Numbered from the stretch's first letter, positions 25,977 to 34,852 are shown. The stretch: DNA of 64,000 bases from Sandaracinaceae bacterium (GCA_040218145.1 JAVJQK010000014.1:100406-164405); one strand, 5' to 3'. Notes: generated from the letters alone by a model not told the origin. Program-made: numbers and translations.

Positions 25977-27022
25977 GCCTCGAGGCGCCGTCCCGGTGCC
26001 CCGGCTGCGGGACGCAATGGGGCCCGCGCGTGCTCGCTTGCCCGGGCTGCGCGAAGCTCGTGCACGCCAGCGCGCTCGAGCGGCTCGCGGCCGAGGCGCG
26101 CTCCGCGAGGGACGCCGACGACCGCGACGGCGAGCGCGCCGCCTGGGAGCGCGCCCTGGCGCTCCTGCCCCCCTCCGCCAAACAGGCCTCGACCATCCGC
26201 GATCGGGTCGCCGCGCTGGCCCCCGAGCCCGGCGCGAAGGGCGCGAAGTCGAGCCACGCGCCGCGCTGGCTCGCGAGCCTGGGCGCGGTCGGGCTCCTGC
26301 TCTGGAAGGCCAAGGCGATCCTCGCGTTCCTCGCCACGAAGGGGAAGCTGATCCTGGCCGGCGCCGCGAGCTGGAAGACGGCGCTGTCGATCTTCGTGTC
26401 GTTCGGCGTCTACTGGGTCGCCTGGGGCTGGCCCTTCGCGCTCGGCGTGGTCGGCTCGCTCTACGTGCACGAGCTGGGGCACGTGGTGGCGCTGAAGCGC
26501 TACGGCATCCCCGCCTCCGCGCCGATGTTCATCCCGGGCGTCGGCGCCTTCGTGCGGCTCGATCAGCGGCCCGCCACTCCGGTGCAAGACGCGCGCGTCG
26601 GGCTCGCCGGGCCGTGGGCCGGTCTCGGCGCCACCCTCGTCGTCTACAGCCTCTACCTCGCGACCGGCCACGCGATCTTCGCCGCGCTCACGCAGGTCGG
26701 AGCCTTCCTCAACCTCTTCAACCTCATCCCCGTCTGGCAGCTCGACGGGTCCCGCGGCTTCGCGAGCCTGACCCGCAAGGAGCGCGGCCTCGCCGCCGCC
26801 GCGATCGGGGTGGCGATGCTCGCGACCGGCGCGTTCGGCGCGATGCAGTGGCTGCTGGCGATCCCGCTCGTGGCGGCGATCGCCCGCAGCGTGATGGGCG
26901 AGGCGCCCGAGACGGGAGACCGCTTCGGGCTCGCGCAATACGTCGTGCTCTTCTTCGCGCTGAGCGCGCTCGCCTCCGTCTCGGTGCCCGGCGCGTCGAC
27001 GGTGCCGGGCGTCAGCCCTTGA
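25973..27022 (+). CDS. M50-type (site-2-protease-like) membrane zinc metalloprotease with zinc ribbon
   Basis: 349 residues, 4-bp overlap with the upstream gene. The N-terminus carries two CxxC knuckles (RCPGCGTQWGPRVLACPGC), then a helical region and several membrane helices. The metalloprotease motif HELGHVVALKRYG sits near residue 166, and the second site reads LNLFNLIPVWQLDGSRG, corresponding to the N/P-x-x-D-G motif of M50/S2P enzymes. Such enzymes cut substrates within the membrane, often to release transcription factors. With a kinase-receiver fusion upstream this suggests a signalling operon; the substrate is unknown. It converges with the dienelactone-hydrolase gene, overlapping 11 bp. 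Confidence 0.85.
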   Translation: MSLEAPSRCPGCGTQWGPRVLACPGCAKLVHASALERLAAEARSARDADDRDGERAAWERALALLPPSAKQASTIRDRVAALAPEPGAKGAKSSHAPRWLASLGAVGLLLWKAKAILAFLATKGKLILAGAASWKTALSIFVSFGVYWVAWGWPFALGVVGSLYVHELGHVVALKRYGIPASAPMFIPGVGAFVRLDQRPATPVQDARVGLAGPWAGLGATLVVYSLYLATGHAIFAALTQVGAFLNLFNLIPVWQLDGSRGFASLTRKERGLAAAAIGVAMLATGAFGAMQWLLAIPLVAAIARSVMGEAPETGDRFGLAQYVVLFFALSALASVSVPGASTVPGVSP

Positions 27023-27710
27023 GCTTCGCCTTCAGGAAGCTCACCGTGCGCTCCCACGCGATCTTGGCGTTCGCCGCGTCGTAGCTGCCGAAGGGGTTCT
27101 CGTCGTTGAAGAACGCGTGGTGCGTTCCCCCGTAGACGTTGATCTTGGCCTTGCCCCCGGCCTCGCGAATGGCGGCGCCCATCTCGAGCGCCTTCACGGG
27201 GGAGGCGAAGTCGTCGGTCTCCGCGTAGTGGCCGAGCACCGGCGCGGTGATCTTCGTGAAGTCGGGCTGGCTCTGGAGCACGCCGTAGAACGGCACGGCG
27301 GCGCCGATGCGGTCGCCCTGCTGCGCGGCGAGCTGGATGACGAAGCCGCCGCCCATGCAGAAGCCGACCGTGCCGACCTTCGCGGACGTGACGGCGTCGT
27401 GCTTCAGGAGGAAGTCGACCGCGCCGCCGAGGTCGCGCGCGGCGTCCTCCTCGGGCAGCGCCTGCATCATCTTGCCCGCCTCGTCGGCGTCGTGCGCGAC
27501 CTTGCCGCCGTAGAGGTCGGGCGCGAGGGCCACGAAGCCCTCCTTCGCGAACCGGTCGCAGACGTCGACGATGTGATCGGTCAGCCCCCACCACTCCTGG
27601 ATGACGATGAGCCCCGGCCCTTGGCCCGACTCGGGCGCCTTCAGGTAGCCGTGCGCCTCGTGCCCGTTGGAGGGGAAGGTGATGTTCTGGTGCGGATTGT
27701 CGGTCGCCAT
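27012..27710 (-). CDS. dienelactone hydrolase family protein
   Basis: 232 residues, the standard family size. The start is ATG 27710 (MATDNPHQNITFPSNGHEAH). Family features are clear: GLIVIQEWWGLTDHIVDVCD with the Glu that interacts with the nucleophile, APDLYGGKV, the Cys nucleophile in VGFCMGGGFV (about residue 118), the acid in HYAETDDFAS, and His in VYGGTHHAFFND. These enzymes hydrolyse dienelactones and related esters. The gene is not in an aromatic-degradation cluster, so the substrate is open. Cytoplasmic. Confidence 0.92.
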   Translation of the reverse strand: MATDNPHQNITFPSNGHEAHGYLKAPESGQGPGLIVIQEWWGLTDHIVDVCDRFAKEGFVALAPDLYGGKVAHDADEAGKMMQALPEEDAARDLGGAVDFLLKHDAVTSAKVGTVGFCMGGGFVIQLAAQQGDRIGAAVPFYGVLQSQPDFTKITAPVLGHYAETDDFASPVKALEMGAAIREAGGKAKINVYGGTHHAFFNDENPFGSYDAANAKIAWERTVSFLKAKLKG

Positions 27711-27809
27711 TCGCTCTTCTCCCGTCGTGTCCGCCGCTCGGGCAGCGGTTCTGTTCGGCGCGCCGATGCTACCAAGCCTCAACCCCGGAGCCAGTGCTAC
27801 TCTCGCCGG

Positions 27810-29189
27810 GTGGGTGCGGTGACGACGGCGGCCCGGCGGATGTTTCGCCGACGGGAGCGGGAGACGCGCGCGCTTCCGCCCGGCCCCTCGTGGCCGCCCG
27901 CCGCCCAGCTCACCGCGTGGATGCTGCGGCCCTACCCGACGCTGCAGCACATCCGGCGGCGATACGGGGCGCCGTTCTCGATGCGCTTCCCCAACTACCC
28001 GCACATCGTCACCTTCGACGACCCGGAGCACGTCAAGGAGATCTTCACCGGTCCCTGGCGCGAGCTGCACGCGGGGCAGGCGAACGAGACCCTGCGACCG
28101 CTCGTCGGGACGCGCTCGCTCCTGCTGCTCGACGGCGAAGAGCACGTGCGCGAGCGCAAGCTGCTGCTGCCCCCGTTCCACGGCGAGCGCATGCAGTCGT
28201 ACGGCGAGACCATGCGCGAGGTCACCGCGGAGGCGCTGCGCCGCTGGCCGGTGGGGCGCCCCTTCGCGGTGCAGCCCGAGACGCAGGCGATCACGCTCGA
28301 CATCATCCTCCGCACCGTCTTCGGGGTGAGCGAAGGCGAGGAGCTCGAGCGCGTCCGGCAGGGCATCGATCGGCTCGTGCAGGGCGCCTCGAACCCGGCG
28401 TTCCTCGTCCCCTGGCTCCAGCGCGACCTCGGGCCGCGCTCGCCGTGGGGCCGCTTCCTGCGCGCCCGCGAGGCGGCGGACGCCCTGCTCTACGAGCAGA
28501 TCGAGGCGCGGCGCGCGAGCGCGGCCGAGCGCGACGACGTGCTCTCGATGATGATGACCGCGCGCTACGAGGACGGCCGCGCGATGACGCCGCGCGAGCT
28601 GCGAGACGAGCTGATGACCCTGCTCGTGGCGGGACACGAGACCACGGCCACCTCGCTCGCGTGGGTGTTCCACCACCTCATCGAGCACCCTCACGTGCAA
28701 GCGCGGGTGCACGAGGAGCTCGATGGTCTCCCTGGCGATGGTGTCTCCGCGGACGGCGCGCACGACCTCCCGTACCTCGACGCCGTCATCAAGGAGACCA
28801 TGCGCCTGTCGCCCGTGATCGCGTCGGTGGGCCGGGTGCTCTCCGCGCCCCGCCGCATCGGCGGGTGGGAGCTGCCCGCCGGCACGATGGCCGTGCCCTC
28901 CATCTATCTCGTGCACATGAACCCGCGGGTCTGGCCCGAGCCCACGCGCTTCGATCCCGAGCGTCACCTCGGCCAGCGCACGAGCCCGTACACGCACTTC
29001 CCCTTCGGGGGCGGGATACGGCGCTGCATCGGCATGGCGTTCGCGCTCTACGAGATGCGCGTGGTCCTCGCGACCGTGCTCCGGCGCCACGGCGTCCGTG
29101 CCGCGCCCGGCGTCCGCATCGTCCCGCGCCGCCGCAGCGTCACGATGGCTCCGTCGCAGGACATGCCCCTCGTGCTCGAGCGCCGCTGA
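27810..29189 (+). CDS. cytochrome P450
   Basis: 459 residues from GTG 27810; GTG 27819 or ATG 27840 are alternatives. The Pro-rich hinge LPPGPSWPP leads into the P450 fold: I-helix oxygen-activation motif AGHETTATSLAWVF (about 274), the ExxR motif IKETMRLSPV (about 328), the PERF-like FDPERHLG, and the heme-thiolate loop FPFGGGIRRCIGMAFALYE (Cys about 404). No membrane anchor, so a soluble bacterial enzyme. The next gene on the strand is a family-2 glycosyltransferase 53 bp later, so the two may belong to one small modification pathway. Substrate and redox partner unknown. Confidence 0.95.
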   Translation: MGAVTTAARRMFRRRERETRALPPGPSWPPAAQLTAWMLRPYPTLQHIRRRYGAPFSMRFPNYPHIVTFDDPEHVKEIFTGPWRELHAGQANETLRPLVGTRSLLLLDGEEHVRERKLLLPPFHGERMQSYGETMREVTAEALRRWPVGRPFAVQPETQAITLDIILRTVFGVSEGEELERVRQGIDRLVQGASNPAFLVPWLQRDLGPRSPWGRFLRAREAADALLYEQIEARRASAAERDDVLSMMMTARYEDGRAMTPRELRDELMTLLVAGHETTATSLAWVFHHLIEHPHVQARVHEELDGLPGDGVSADGAHDLPYLDAVIKETMRLSPVIASVGRVLSAPRRIGGWELPAGTMAVPSIYLVHMNPRVWPEPTRFDPERHLGQRTSPYTHFPFGGGIRRCIGMAFALYEMRVVLATVLRRHGVRAAPGVRIVPRRRSVTMAPSQDMPLVLERR

Positions 29190-29242
29190 ACACGCCGCTG
29201 AACACGCCCGACAGGGCGCGGCGTTCTGATACCGTCCCCGCC

Positions 29243-30022
29243 GTGCTGGCTGGGAAGCGAATCGCGATCGTGATGCCGGGCATCGACGTGGCCTCCACGA
29301 TCGAGCGCACCGTGCGCGCCATCCCCGAGGGCGTGGCGGATGAGATCTTCTTCGTCGACGACGGCAGCACCGATGACTCGGTCGCCATCGCCAAGCGCCT
29401 CGGGTGCACCGTGATCTCCCACGCCCGGAACATGGGCTACGGCGCGGCGCAGAAGACCGGCTACCGCGAGGCGCTCGCCAGCGGCGCGGACGTCGCGGTG
29501 ATGGTTCACCCGGACTTCCAGTACAAGCCCGAGCTCGTGCCGGCGATGGCGTCGATGGCGGTGCACGGCGGCTACGACGTCGTGCTCGGATCGCGCATGC
29601 TCGTGCGCGGCGCGCTCGCCGGCGGCATGCCGCGCTGGAAGTGGGTCGCCAACCGCAGCCTCACGGTGACCGAGAACCTGATGATGGGCGCGGGGCTGAG
29701 CGAGTACCACACGGGCTATCGCGCCTTCACGCGGCGCGCGCTCGAGACCTTGCCCCTGGCCGACAACCGCAACGACTTCGTCTTCGACAACGAGACCCTC
29801 GCGCAGGCCATCTGGCTCGGTCTGCCCATCGGGGAGATCTCGTGCCCGGCCAACTACTTCGACGAGATGCAGACCATCACGTTCCTGCCCGGCGTTCGCT
29901 ACGGGCTCGGCTGCCTCTCCACCGCGTCGCGCTTCCTCCTGCACCGCCTGGGCAAGCCGACGTCCATGCTCGACCCGAACGGCCGGCGCCTCGACGCGTG
30001 GACCGAGGGCCGACGGGTCTGA
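29243..30022 (+). CDS. family 2 glycosyltransferase
   Basis: 259 residues from GTG 29243. The GT-A domain is clear: RIAIVMPGIDVASTIERTVR, the donor-binding DEIFFVDDGSTDDSVAIA, SHARNMGYGAAQKTGYREAL, then MVHPDFQYKPELVP, where a DxQ-like motif is present, and the acceptor-side VLGSRMLVRG and EYHTGYRAFTRRAL. The sequence resembles dolichyl-phosphate-glucose/mannose synthase-type GT2 enzymes, which transfer a sugar from a nucleotide donor to a polyprenyl phosphate. No terminal membrane helices are present. Follows the P450 gene. Confidence 0.9.
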   Translation: MLAGKRIAIVMPGIDVASTIERTVRAIPEGVADEIFFVDDGSTDDSVAIAKRLGCTVISHARNMGYGAAQKTGYREALASGADVAVMVHPDFQYKPELVPAMASMAVHGGYDVVLGSRMLVRGALAGGMPRWKWVANRSLTVTENLMMGAGLSEYHTGYRAFTRRALETLPLADNRNDFVFDNETLAQAIWLGLPIGEISCPANYFDEMQTITFLPGVRYGLGCLSTASRFLLHRLGKPTSMLDPNGRRLDAWTEGRRV

Positions 30023-30027
30023 GCGCT

Positions 30028-30471
30028 TCAGAGCAAGCCGGCGAGGCGTGCCCGCTCACGCGCCCAGCCGCGCGCGTCGTCGAGCCCGGTGAACACTTCC
30101 GTCGGCGTGCTCTTGTCGCGCCGCAGCCAGTTGTACGCGGTGACCATCCCGCGCATGAGCCCGTTGGCGACGACGACCGCCTCGCCGACCAGCACGCCGG
30201 GGAAGGCCTCGGTCAACCGGTCGATCCCCTCGGCGACGCGCTTCCGGTTCGCCGCGTGCGCCACGGCCAGGCTCACCGCGCGGATGTCGACCACGGTGAC
30301 GAAGCGCCCCCGCTCGAACACGCGACCGATCCGCTCGAGGTAGCGGTCGATCCCCTCCACCGGTGAGTCGGCGGGGTAGACGATGCTCACCAGCGGGAAG
30401 CCGCTCGCGTCGATGAGGAACTCGCCCGGGGCCAGCGCTGGAGAGTCGTCGTCGGAGCCTGTTTCCTTCAT
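30028..30471 (-). CDS. small SpoIIAA/STAS-like protein
   Basis: 147 residues from ATG 30471. The alternation FPLVSIVYPADSPVEGIDRY, GRFVTVVDIRAVSLAVAH, AEGIDRLTEAFPGVL, VGEAVVVANGLMRGMVTAY and TEVFTGLDDARGWARERAR follows the strand-helix pattern of SpoIIAA-like (STAS-related) proteins that are frequent in Myxococcota. No phosphorylatable Ser is assigned. It converges 6 bp from the glycosyltransferase stop. Fold call tentative. Confidence 0.6.
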   Translation of the reverse strand: MKETGSDDDSPALAPGEFLIDASGFPLVSIVYPADSPVEGIDRYLERIGRVFERGRFVTVVDIRAVSLAVAHAANRKRVAEGIDRLTEAFPGVLVGEAVVVANGLMRGMVTAYNWLRRDKSTPTEVFTGLDDARGWARERARLAGLL

Positions 30472-30520
30472 GGCGCGGAGCGATCGTTGATCGGCCCCGG
30501 CCTCGGAGCAAGAACGGCCC

Positions 30521-31858
30521 TCAGAGCATGAACGGGTACGTGACCCGGAAGCTCGCGCGGGTGAACGGCGGGACGTGAGCCTGCCGCAGCGCGCGCGCCA
30601 CGCACGAGCGGACGGGTGGCGGGACGTCGCCGCCGGTGACCGATGCGCTGCGGACGCTGCCCTCGCTCGCGAAGGTGACCTCCACGACGACGCGGCCCGC
30701 GCCGCCGTCCCCACAGCCACGCACCGCCGCGCTGACTCCGTCCATCGCCCGCCGGACGTCGCCTCGGCCCGGCGTCTCGGGACCGACGGGCGCGGTCGGG
30801 CGCGCCGGTCGACGCGGTGCGACGTCCGGGTTCACGGCGTCCTCGACCAGCTCGGTCAGGCTGCGCTCGCGCGGCGGGCTCGGCGAGCTCGGAGGCGTCG
30901 GGCGCGCGATGCGCTCCGACCGAGGCCGGGTCCGCGGCGCCGGGCGCTCGCTGCGGGTGGATGGCGTGACGACCGGCGCGTCGGCGCCGTCGGTCGGCGC
31001 GGTCTCCGACGAGGTCGTCTCTGGCGACTCCACCTCGGGCGGCGGCTGCACGGCGGCCGGCGCGATCGTGCCCGTGGCCGCCGTCGCGGGGGCGGACGCC
31101 GGTTGCGCCGCGGCCTCTCGAACCTGCGGCGGGGCCGTCGGCGCCTCCGGGCGCGTGAGCGCGACGACCGTCACCGCCGCCGCGGCGAGCACCGCGATGA
31201 CGCCCACGGCCCCGGCCACGATCACGACCGGGTTGCGCTTCGGCGGCTCGGCCGGCGCGATCACCGGCGCCCCGAGGCCGGCCGCGGGCGCCCCGATCGC
31301 GAGGAGATCGTCGACGCGATCGGCGGGCTCGGGCGACGCGCTGCGCATCGGAGACGCGGCGAGCGCGCGGATGTCGATCAAGCCCGAGCCCTCCGTGCGG
31401 GCGGGCGCCTTCGACGTCTCGGGCGATCGCGCGGGCGTGAGGCTCGAGAGGTTCGAGAGCGAGAAGAGCACCGAGCTCTCGTTGCGCGTCCCCGTCAGCG
31501 AGGCGTCGGGCGGCGCGAAGGGAGACGGCTCGGGCTGCGACGCGAAGAGATCGGGCGGCGCGAAGACGTCGGCCCAGGGCTGCCAGTCGGCCATGCCCTC
31601 ACGCCAGACGAGCGTCTCCGCGGCGACCTCTCCCGCGTCCCGCTTTCGCTCCATGGCGTCCTCGGTCCACGGCCCCGACTGCGCGCCGGCGATCAGCGCG
31701 TACCAGACGCCGCCGTCTCCGTCCGGCGCCTGGACCTGGTCGCCGCGGATCACGATCGGCGTCGAGCACTTCTTGCACCGGATCTTGAACGCCCGCCCCG
31801 CCACCTTCTCGTCCGCGATCGCGTACTTCGCGTCGCACGTCTCGCACTGAACCTTCAT
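30521..31858 (-). CDS. GltJ-like protein: zinc ribbon, GYF, membrane span, TonB-type C-terminus
   Basis: 445 residues. The ATG was chosen because it begins the MJ0042-type zinc ribbon (MKVQCETCDAKYAIADEKV, then KIRCKKC); GGAG lies upstream. A GYF-2 domain follows (VWYALIAGAQSGPWTEDAM, VWREGMADWQPW; about 50-95), then a low-complexity linker, one membrane helix (VVIVAGAVGVIAVLAAAAVTV), a Pro/Ala/Thr-rich stretch and a C-terminal TonB/AgmX-like domain (AVRGCGDGGAGRVVVEVTF, CVARALRQAHVPPFTR). This is the domain order of GltJ, a component of the Myxococcus gliding machinery that spans to the periplasm. No other glt genes are near, so it may be a paralogue with another role. Confidence 0.83.
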   Translation of the reverse strand: MKVQCETCDAKYAIADEKVAGRAFKIRCKKCSTPIVIRGDQVQAPDGDGGVWYALIAGAQSGPWTEDAMERKRDAGEVAAETLVWREGMADWQPWADVFAPPDLFASQPEPSPFAPPDASLTGTRNESSVLFSLSNLSSLTPARSPETSKAPARTEGSGLIDIRALAASPMRSASPEPADRVDDLLAIGAPAAGLGAPVIAPAEPPKRNPVVIVAGAVGVIAVLAAAAVTVVALTRPEAPTAPPQVREAAAQPASAPATAATGTIAPAAVQPPPEVESPETTSSETAPTDGADAPVVTPSTRSERPAPRTRPRSERIARPTPPSSPSPPRERSLTELVEDAVNPDVAPRRPARPTAPVGPETPGRGDVRRAMDGVSAAVRGCGDGGAGRVVVEVTFASEGSVRSASVTGGDVPPPVRSCVARALRQAHVPPFTRASFRVTYPFML

Positions 31859-32035
31859 GCCCTCGCCCTCCGGACGGACCGCGCCGCCCTTCCCGGACCT
31901 CGGCCCGGGTGCCTTCGCTCGGCGCGGCGGCGTCGCCACCTGCGCCCGCACCTACGAGAGACACGGCCCCGGGCGACACCTTGGGTGATTTCTCGCGTCT
32001 TGCCGAGCCGGCTCGCAGTGCATAGAGCCACGGAC

Positions 32036-32410
32036 ATGCGACACGCCGCCCCCCTGGTCTTGCTCTCGCTCCTCCTGTTCGGCTGTGACGGCACGAGCGC
32101 CGAGCCCTCGACCGAAGCGCCCACCGAAGAGCCCGCCGCCGGCGGCGAGGAGGCGCCCGCGGACGACATCCCCCCGCCGTCGACGCGGCGGACGTCACCG
32201 GACGGGATGTGCGGCGGCATCGCGGGCTTCGAGTGCCCGGAGCGCCAGTGGTGCGACATGGACGGCGACTACCCCGACGCGAGCGGCACGTGCCGGCCCG
32301 AGGGTGAGTGCGACACGGCCGCCGACTGCGACAGTCAACAGCTCGTGCACGCGATGTGCGTCGGCGCGTGGGCTTGCTCGGAAGGCCGCTGCAGCTGGGA
32401 GTGCAGCTGA
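32036..32410 (+). CDS. small Cys-rich lipoprotein
   Basis: 124 residues: a lipoprotein signal (LVLLSLLLFGC), a Glu/Pro/Ala-rich linker to about residue 60, and a compact domain with eight Cys (MCGGIAGFECPERQWCDMDG, GTCRPEGECDTAADCDS, MCVGAWACSEGRCSWECS). The opening CGGIAG-x2-C motif recurs in secreted proteins of Myxococcota; it is Kazal-like in spacing but no inhibitor loop is assigned. It converges with the eight-heme cytochrome gene (8-bp gap). Function unknown. Confidence 0.75.
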   Translation: MRHAAPLVLLSLLLFGCDGTSAEPSTEAPTEEPAAGGEEAPADDIPPPSTRRTSPDGMCGGIAGFECPERQWCDMDGDYPDASGTCRPEGECDTAADCDSQQLVHAMCVGAWACSEGRCSWECS

Positions 32411-32418
32411 CGGCCGTC

Positions 32419-34302
32419 TCACTCGGGGATGGACGTGGCGGTGTCGTCGCGATCGGCCCAGAGCGCGTCGACGGTCGCGGGCGGCAGCAGGTCGCTCTCG
32501 AAGGCGAGCGTCCGCTCGAGCGCGGGCTGGGCGTCGGCCGCCACCTCCTCCGATCGCGCGCCTCCTTCGAACGCGTCCCCGCGGGCGCGCAGCGCGTCGC
32601 TCGCCACCTGACGGACGGCCGAGTACGGGTCCTGGAGCAGCCGCGCGAGGGCGGGACGGAGCCCGTCCGTGTCCGACGCCTCTCGCGCCGGCTCCCAGCG
32701 CACGTGCCACGCGGCCAGCGCGCGCTGCACCCCGTCGCCGCGCAGCATCCACACCGCGCCCGCCGGCAAGCTCTCGTGCGCATCTCCGAACGTGGGACGC
32801 GGCTGCCCGTACCACTCCGCGAGGTGGTCTGCGGTCCAGCCGAGCGAGCGGTCGAGGTGGCAGAGGTTGCACGCGTTGGGGCGCTGTCGACCGGCCGCGC
32901 CGCTCGCCGTCGGCCCGTCCATGCGGTGGTTGCGCGTCGCCATCAAGAGCCCGTAGCTGGTGTGGGGCATGTGGCACTGGACGCAGCGGCTGCCCTCGCT
33001 CTCGGGCGCGTGGTGCGTGTGCGCCTCGAGGTCGTCGCGCTCCTCGGCGTGACACTGGGTGCACATCGCGTCCGACGCGCGCGCCGGGTCGACCTGCTTG
33101 TCGGGCTCGCCGTCGTGCATCGAGTGGCAGCTCGTGCAGGCCATCTCGCCCTCGAGGTAGCAGCCGGAGCGAATCATCGACGTGTACTCGCGCCCGGCCA
33201 CGCGGACCGAGCCGTCGCGCCAGAACGCCTCCACCGTGTCGAGGGTGTCGCTGTCGAGGTGGTCGAGGTCCGCCTCGCCCGCGTGCCGATCCGCGGTGAG
33301 GTGCACGGCCGTGATGTCGTAGTGGTCGGAGAGGCGCTGTCCGGGTCGGAAGTCGGTGTGGTCGTCCGGCGACTCGTCGTCGGGGTAGATGGCGTGGCAG
33401 TAGCCGCAGACGCTGGCGCTCGCCTCGTGCGGCAGGCGGCGCGGGTTGACGATCGAGTCGTCCCCTGCGCCACGCAAGTGGAGCTGATAGCGGCGCGCAG
33501 GAGATCGGTTGAGGCGCGCGTGCTCGTCGCCCGGCCCATGGCACTGCTCGCAGCTGATGCCCAGCTCGACCACGGAGGTGTCGACGTCCTCGCCCATGCC
33601 CTGGCTCGTCGGATCCCACGGGCCACCGGTCGTGTGGCAGGCGACGCACCCCTCGGCCCAGACGTAGCGGCGCAGGTCGTCCTCGGGGTCGGGAGGCGGG
33701 CCGAGGAAGCTGTCGGCGTTGGCGATCCAGCGGCCCTCGCGGATGACGTACACGAACGGGAACTGCTCGAGCTTTCCGTCCGCGGATTGCACCCAGTAGG
33801 CCTGCAGGTGGTGCGAGCCCGTGGTCATGATCACGCGGCGCGCGGCGGGGTGCTCGCGCCACGCGTCGCCCTCGGGCGGCCGCGGGTCCTCCGCGTCGAG
33901 CTCCAGCGCGTAGAAGCGATCCGCGTCGCGCAGCACCGTGAAGTAGCGCCCCCGCTCGTGCAGCACGCGGCCGTCGAAGGGGGCGCGCACGGCCTCGGCG
34001 GTGGCGACCTGGGTCATCGTGCGGTGAAACGAGTCGTGCCACGACGCGTGCTGGCCGGGGTGACACGCGCCGCACGCGTTGCTCGAGAGGTAGCCCTCGC
34101 GCGGTCCGATCGCGGGCAGCGGGCTGGTCAGCTCCGCGTCCGCGCCGCTCGGCAAGAGCGCGAAGGTGACGCCCGCGCCCAGCACCGCGCCGAAGACCCC
34201 GAACGCCGCGCGGTCGACGAGGCGCAAACCGCGGCCGATCGCGACGGCGGTGACGAAGCAGACCGCGGCCACGCCGACGGTCCACAGCACCGCGACGATC
34301 AC
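32419..34302 (-). CDS. octaheme c-type cytochrome with membrane anchor
   Basis: 627 residues from GTG 34302, which overlaps the upstream stop (GTGA) and has GGAGG before it. The N-terminal membrane segments (VAVLWTVGVAAVCFVTAVAI, FGVFGAVLGAGVTFAL) anchor a periplasmic domain with eight CxxCH heme motifs: CGACH, CVACH, CEQCH, CGYCH, CTSCH, CTQCH, CVQCH and CNLCH. Several distal His candidates occur (GSHHLQAYW, HTHHAPESEG). The C-terminal 130 residues contain HEAT-like helices (LARLLQDPYSAVRQVASDAL). It resembles cytochrome c554-type multiheme proteins with C-terminal repeat domains. Probably carries electrons across the envelope; the reaction is not known. Its partner is the membrane protein encoded immediately upstream. 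Confidence 0.88.
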   Translation of the reverse strand: MIVAVLWTVGVAAVCFVTAVAIGRGLRLVDRAAFGVFGAVLGAGVTFALLPSGADAELTSPLPAIGPREGYLSSNACGACHPGQHASWHDSFHRTMTQVATAEAVRAPFDGRVLHERGRYFTVLRDADRFYALELDAEDPRPPEGDAWREHPAARRVIMTTGSHHLQAYWVQSADGKLEQFPFVYVIREGRWIANADSFLGPPPDPEDDLRRYVWAEGCVACHTTGGPWDPTSQGMGEDVDTSVVELGISCEQCHGPGDEHARLNRSPARRYQLHLRGAGDDSIVNPRRLPHEASASVCGYCHAIYPDDESPDDHTDFRPGQRLSDHYDITAVHLTADRHAGEADLDHLDSDTLDTVEAFWRDGSVRVAGREYTSMIRSGCYLEGEMACTSCHSMHDGEPDKQVDPARASDAMCTQCHAEERDDLEAHTHHAPESEGSRCVQCHMPHTSYGLLMATRNHRMDGPTASGAAGRQRPNACNLCHLDRSLGWTADHLAEWYGQPRPTFGDAHESLPAGAVWMLRGDGVQRALAAWHVRWEPAREASDTDGLRPALARLLQDPYSAVRQVASDALRARGDAFEGGARSEEVAADAQPALERTLAFESDLLPPATVDALWADRDDTATSIPE

Positions 34303-34733
34303 CCGCGCCTCCGGAGGGAGAGCGCGGTCAGCAGCACGCCCGAGAAGAGCGCGATCGCGCCGAGGGGCACGAAGGCGATGCCCACGCCCGGATCTCCGCC
34401 CGCGATGCCGAAGCCGCCGAGGAAGAAGCCGACCGGCAACAGCACGCTCGCGGCCATCAGCGCGCGCGACGCGAAGATGGGCTGCAGCCCGCCCGGCTGC
34501 CAGAGGTGCAAGGTGGCCGCGAACGCCACGTGCACCAGCCCGAGGAGCACGCCGTGCGCGTGGGCCAGCGTCCACATCAGCCGCCGCGTCTCGTTGGCCG
34601 CGTCGAGATAGAAGCCGACCTTGAAGCCGTGCAGCGCCTCGAGCGCGATCCCGAGGGTGAGGAACACGAGCAGCGACCACCATCCGAAACGGAGGTGGAG
34701 CCCGACTCTTCCGATGGGGGCGCGCTGGGTCAC
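34299..34733 (-). CDS. four-helix membrane protein, cytochrome operon partner
   Basis: 144 residues with four hydrophobic segments (WWSLLVFLTLGIALEALHGF, AHAHGVLLGLVHVAFAATLH, ALMAASVLLPVGFFLGGFGI, GIAFVPLGAIALFSGVLLTAL). Histidines sit at helix positions (ALHGF, AHAHG, LVHVAF, ATLHLW), so it might bind heme or quinone, but this is inference. Its stop overlaps the GTG of the octaheme cytochrome (4 bp), so the two form an operon and probably a complex. The start is ATG 34733. It faces the nucleotide-sugar dehydrogenase gene across a 119-bp divergent gap. Confidence 0.8.
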   Translation of the reverse strand: MTQRAPIGRVGLHLRFGWWSLLVFLTLGIALEALHGFKVGFYLDAANETRRLMWTLAHAHGVLLGLVHVAFAATLHLWQPGGLQPIFASRALMAASVLLPVGFFLGGFGIAGGDPGVGIAFVPLGAIALFSGVLLTALSLRRRG

Positions 34734-34852
34734 GGCATCACAAACATCGCGCGCGAACGCGCCAGGTGTCCAGGCTGGTGCAGACCGACCCTCCCTGGCC
34801 GGCGCGGCTTGGGTCGTTGACGGCCAGCCTGCGGCTCCGTAGCGTCTTGCCC

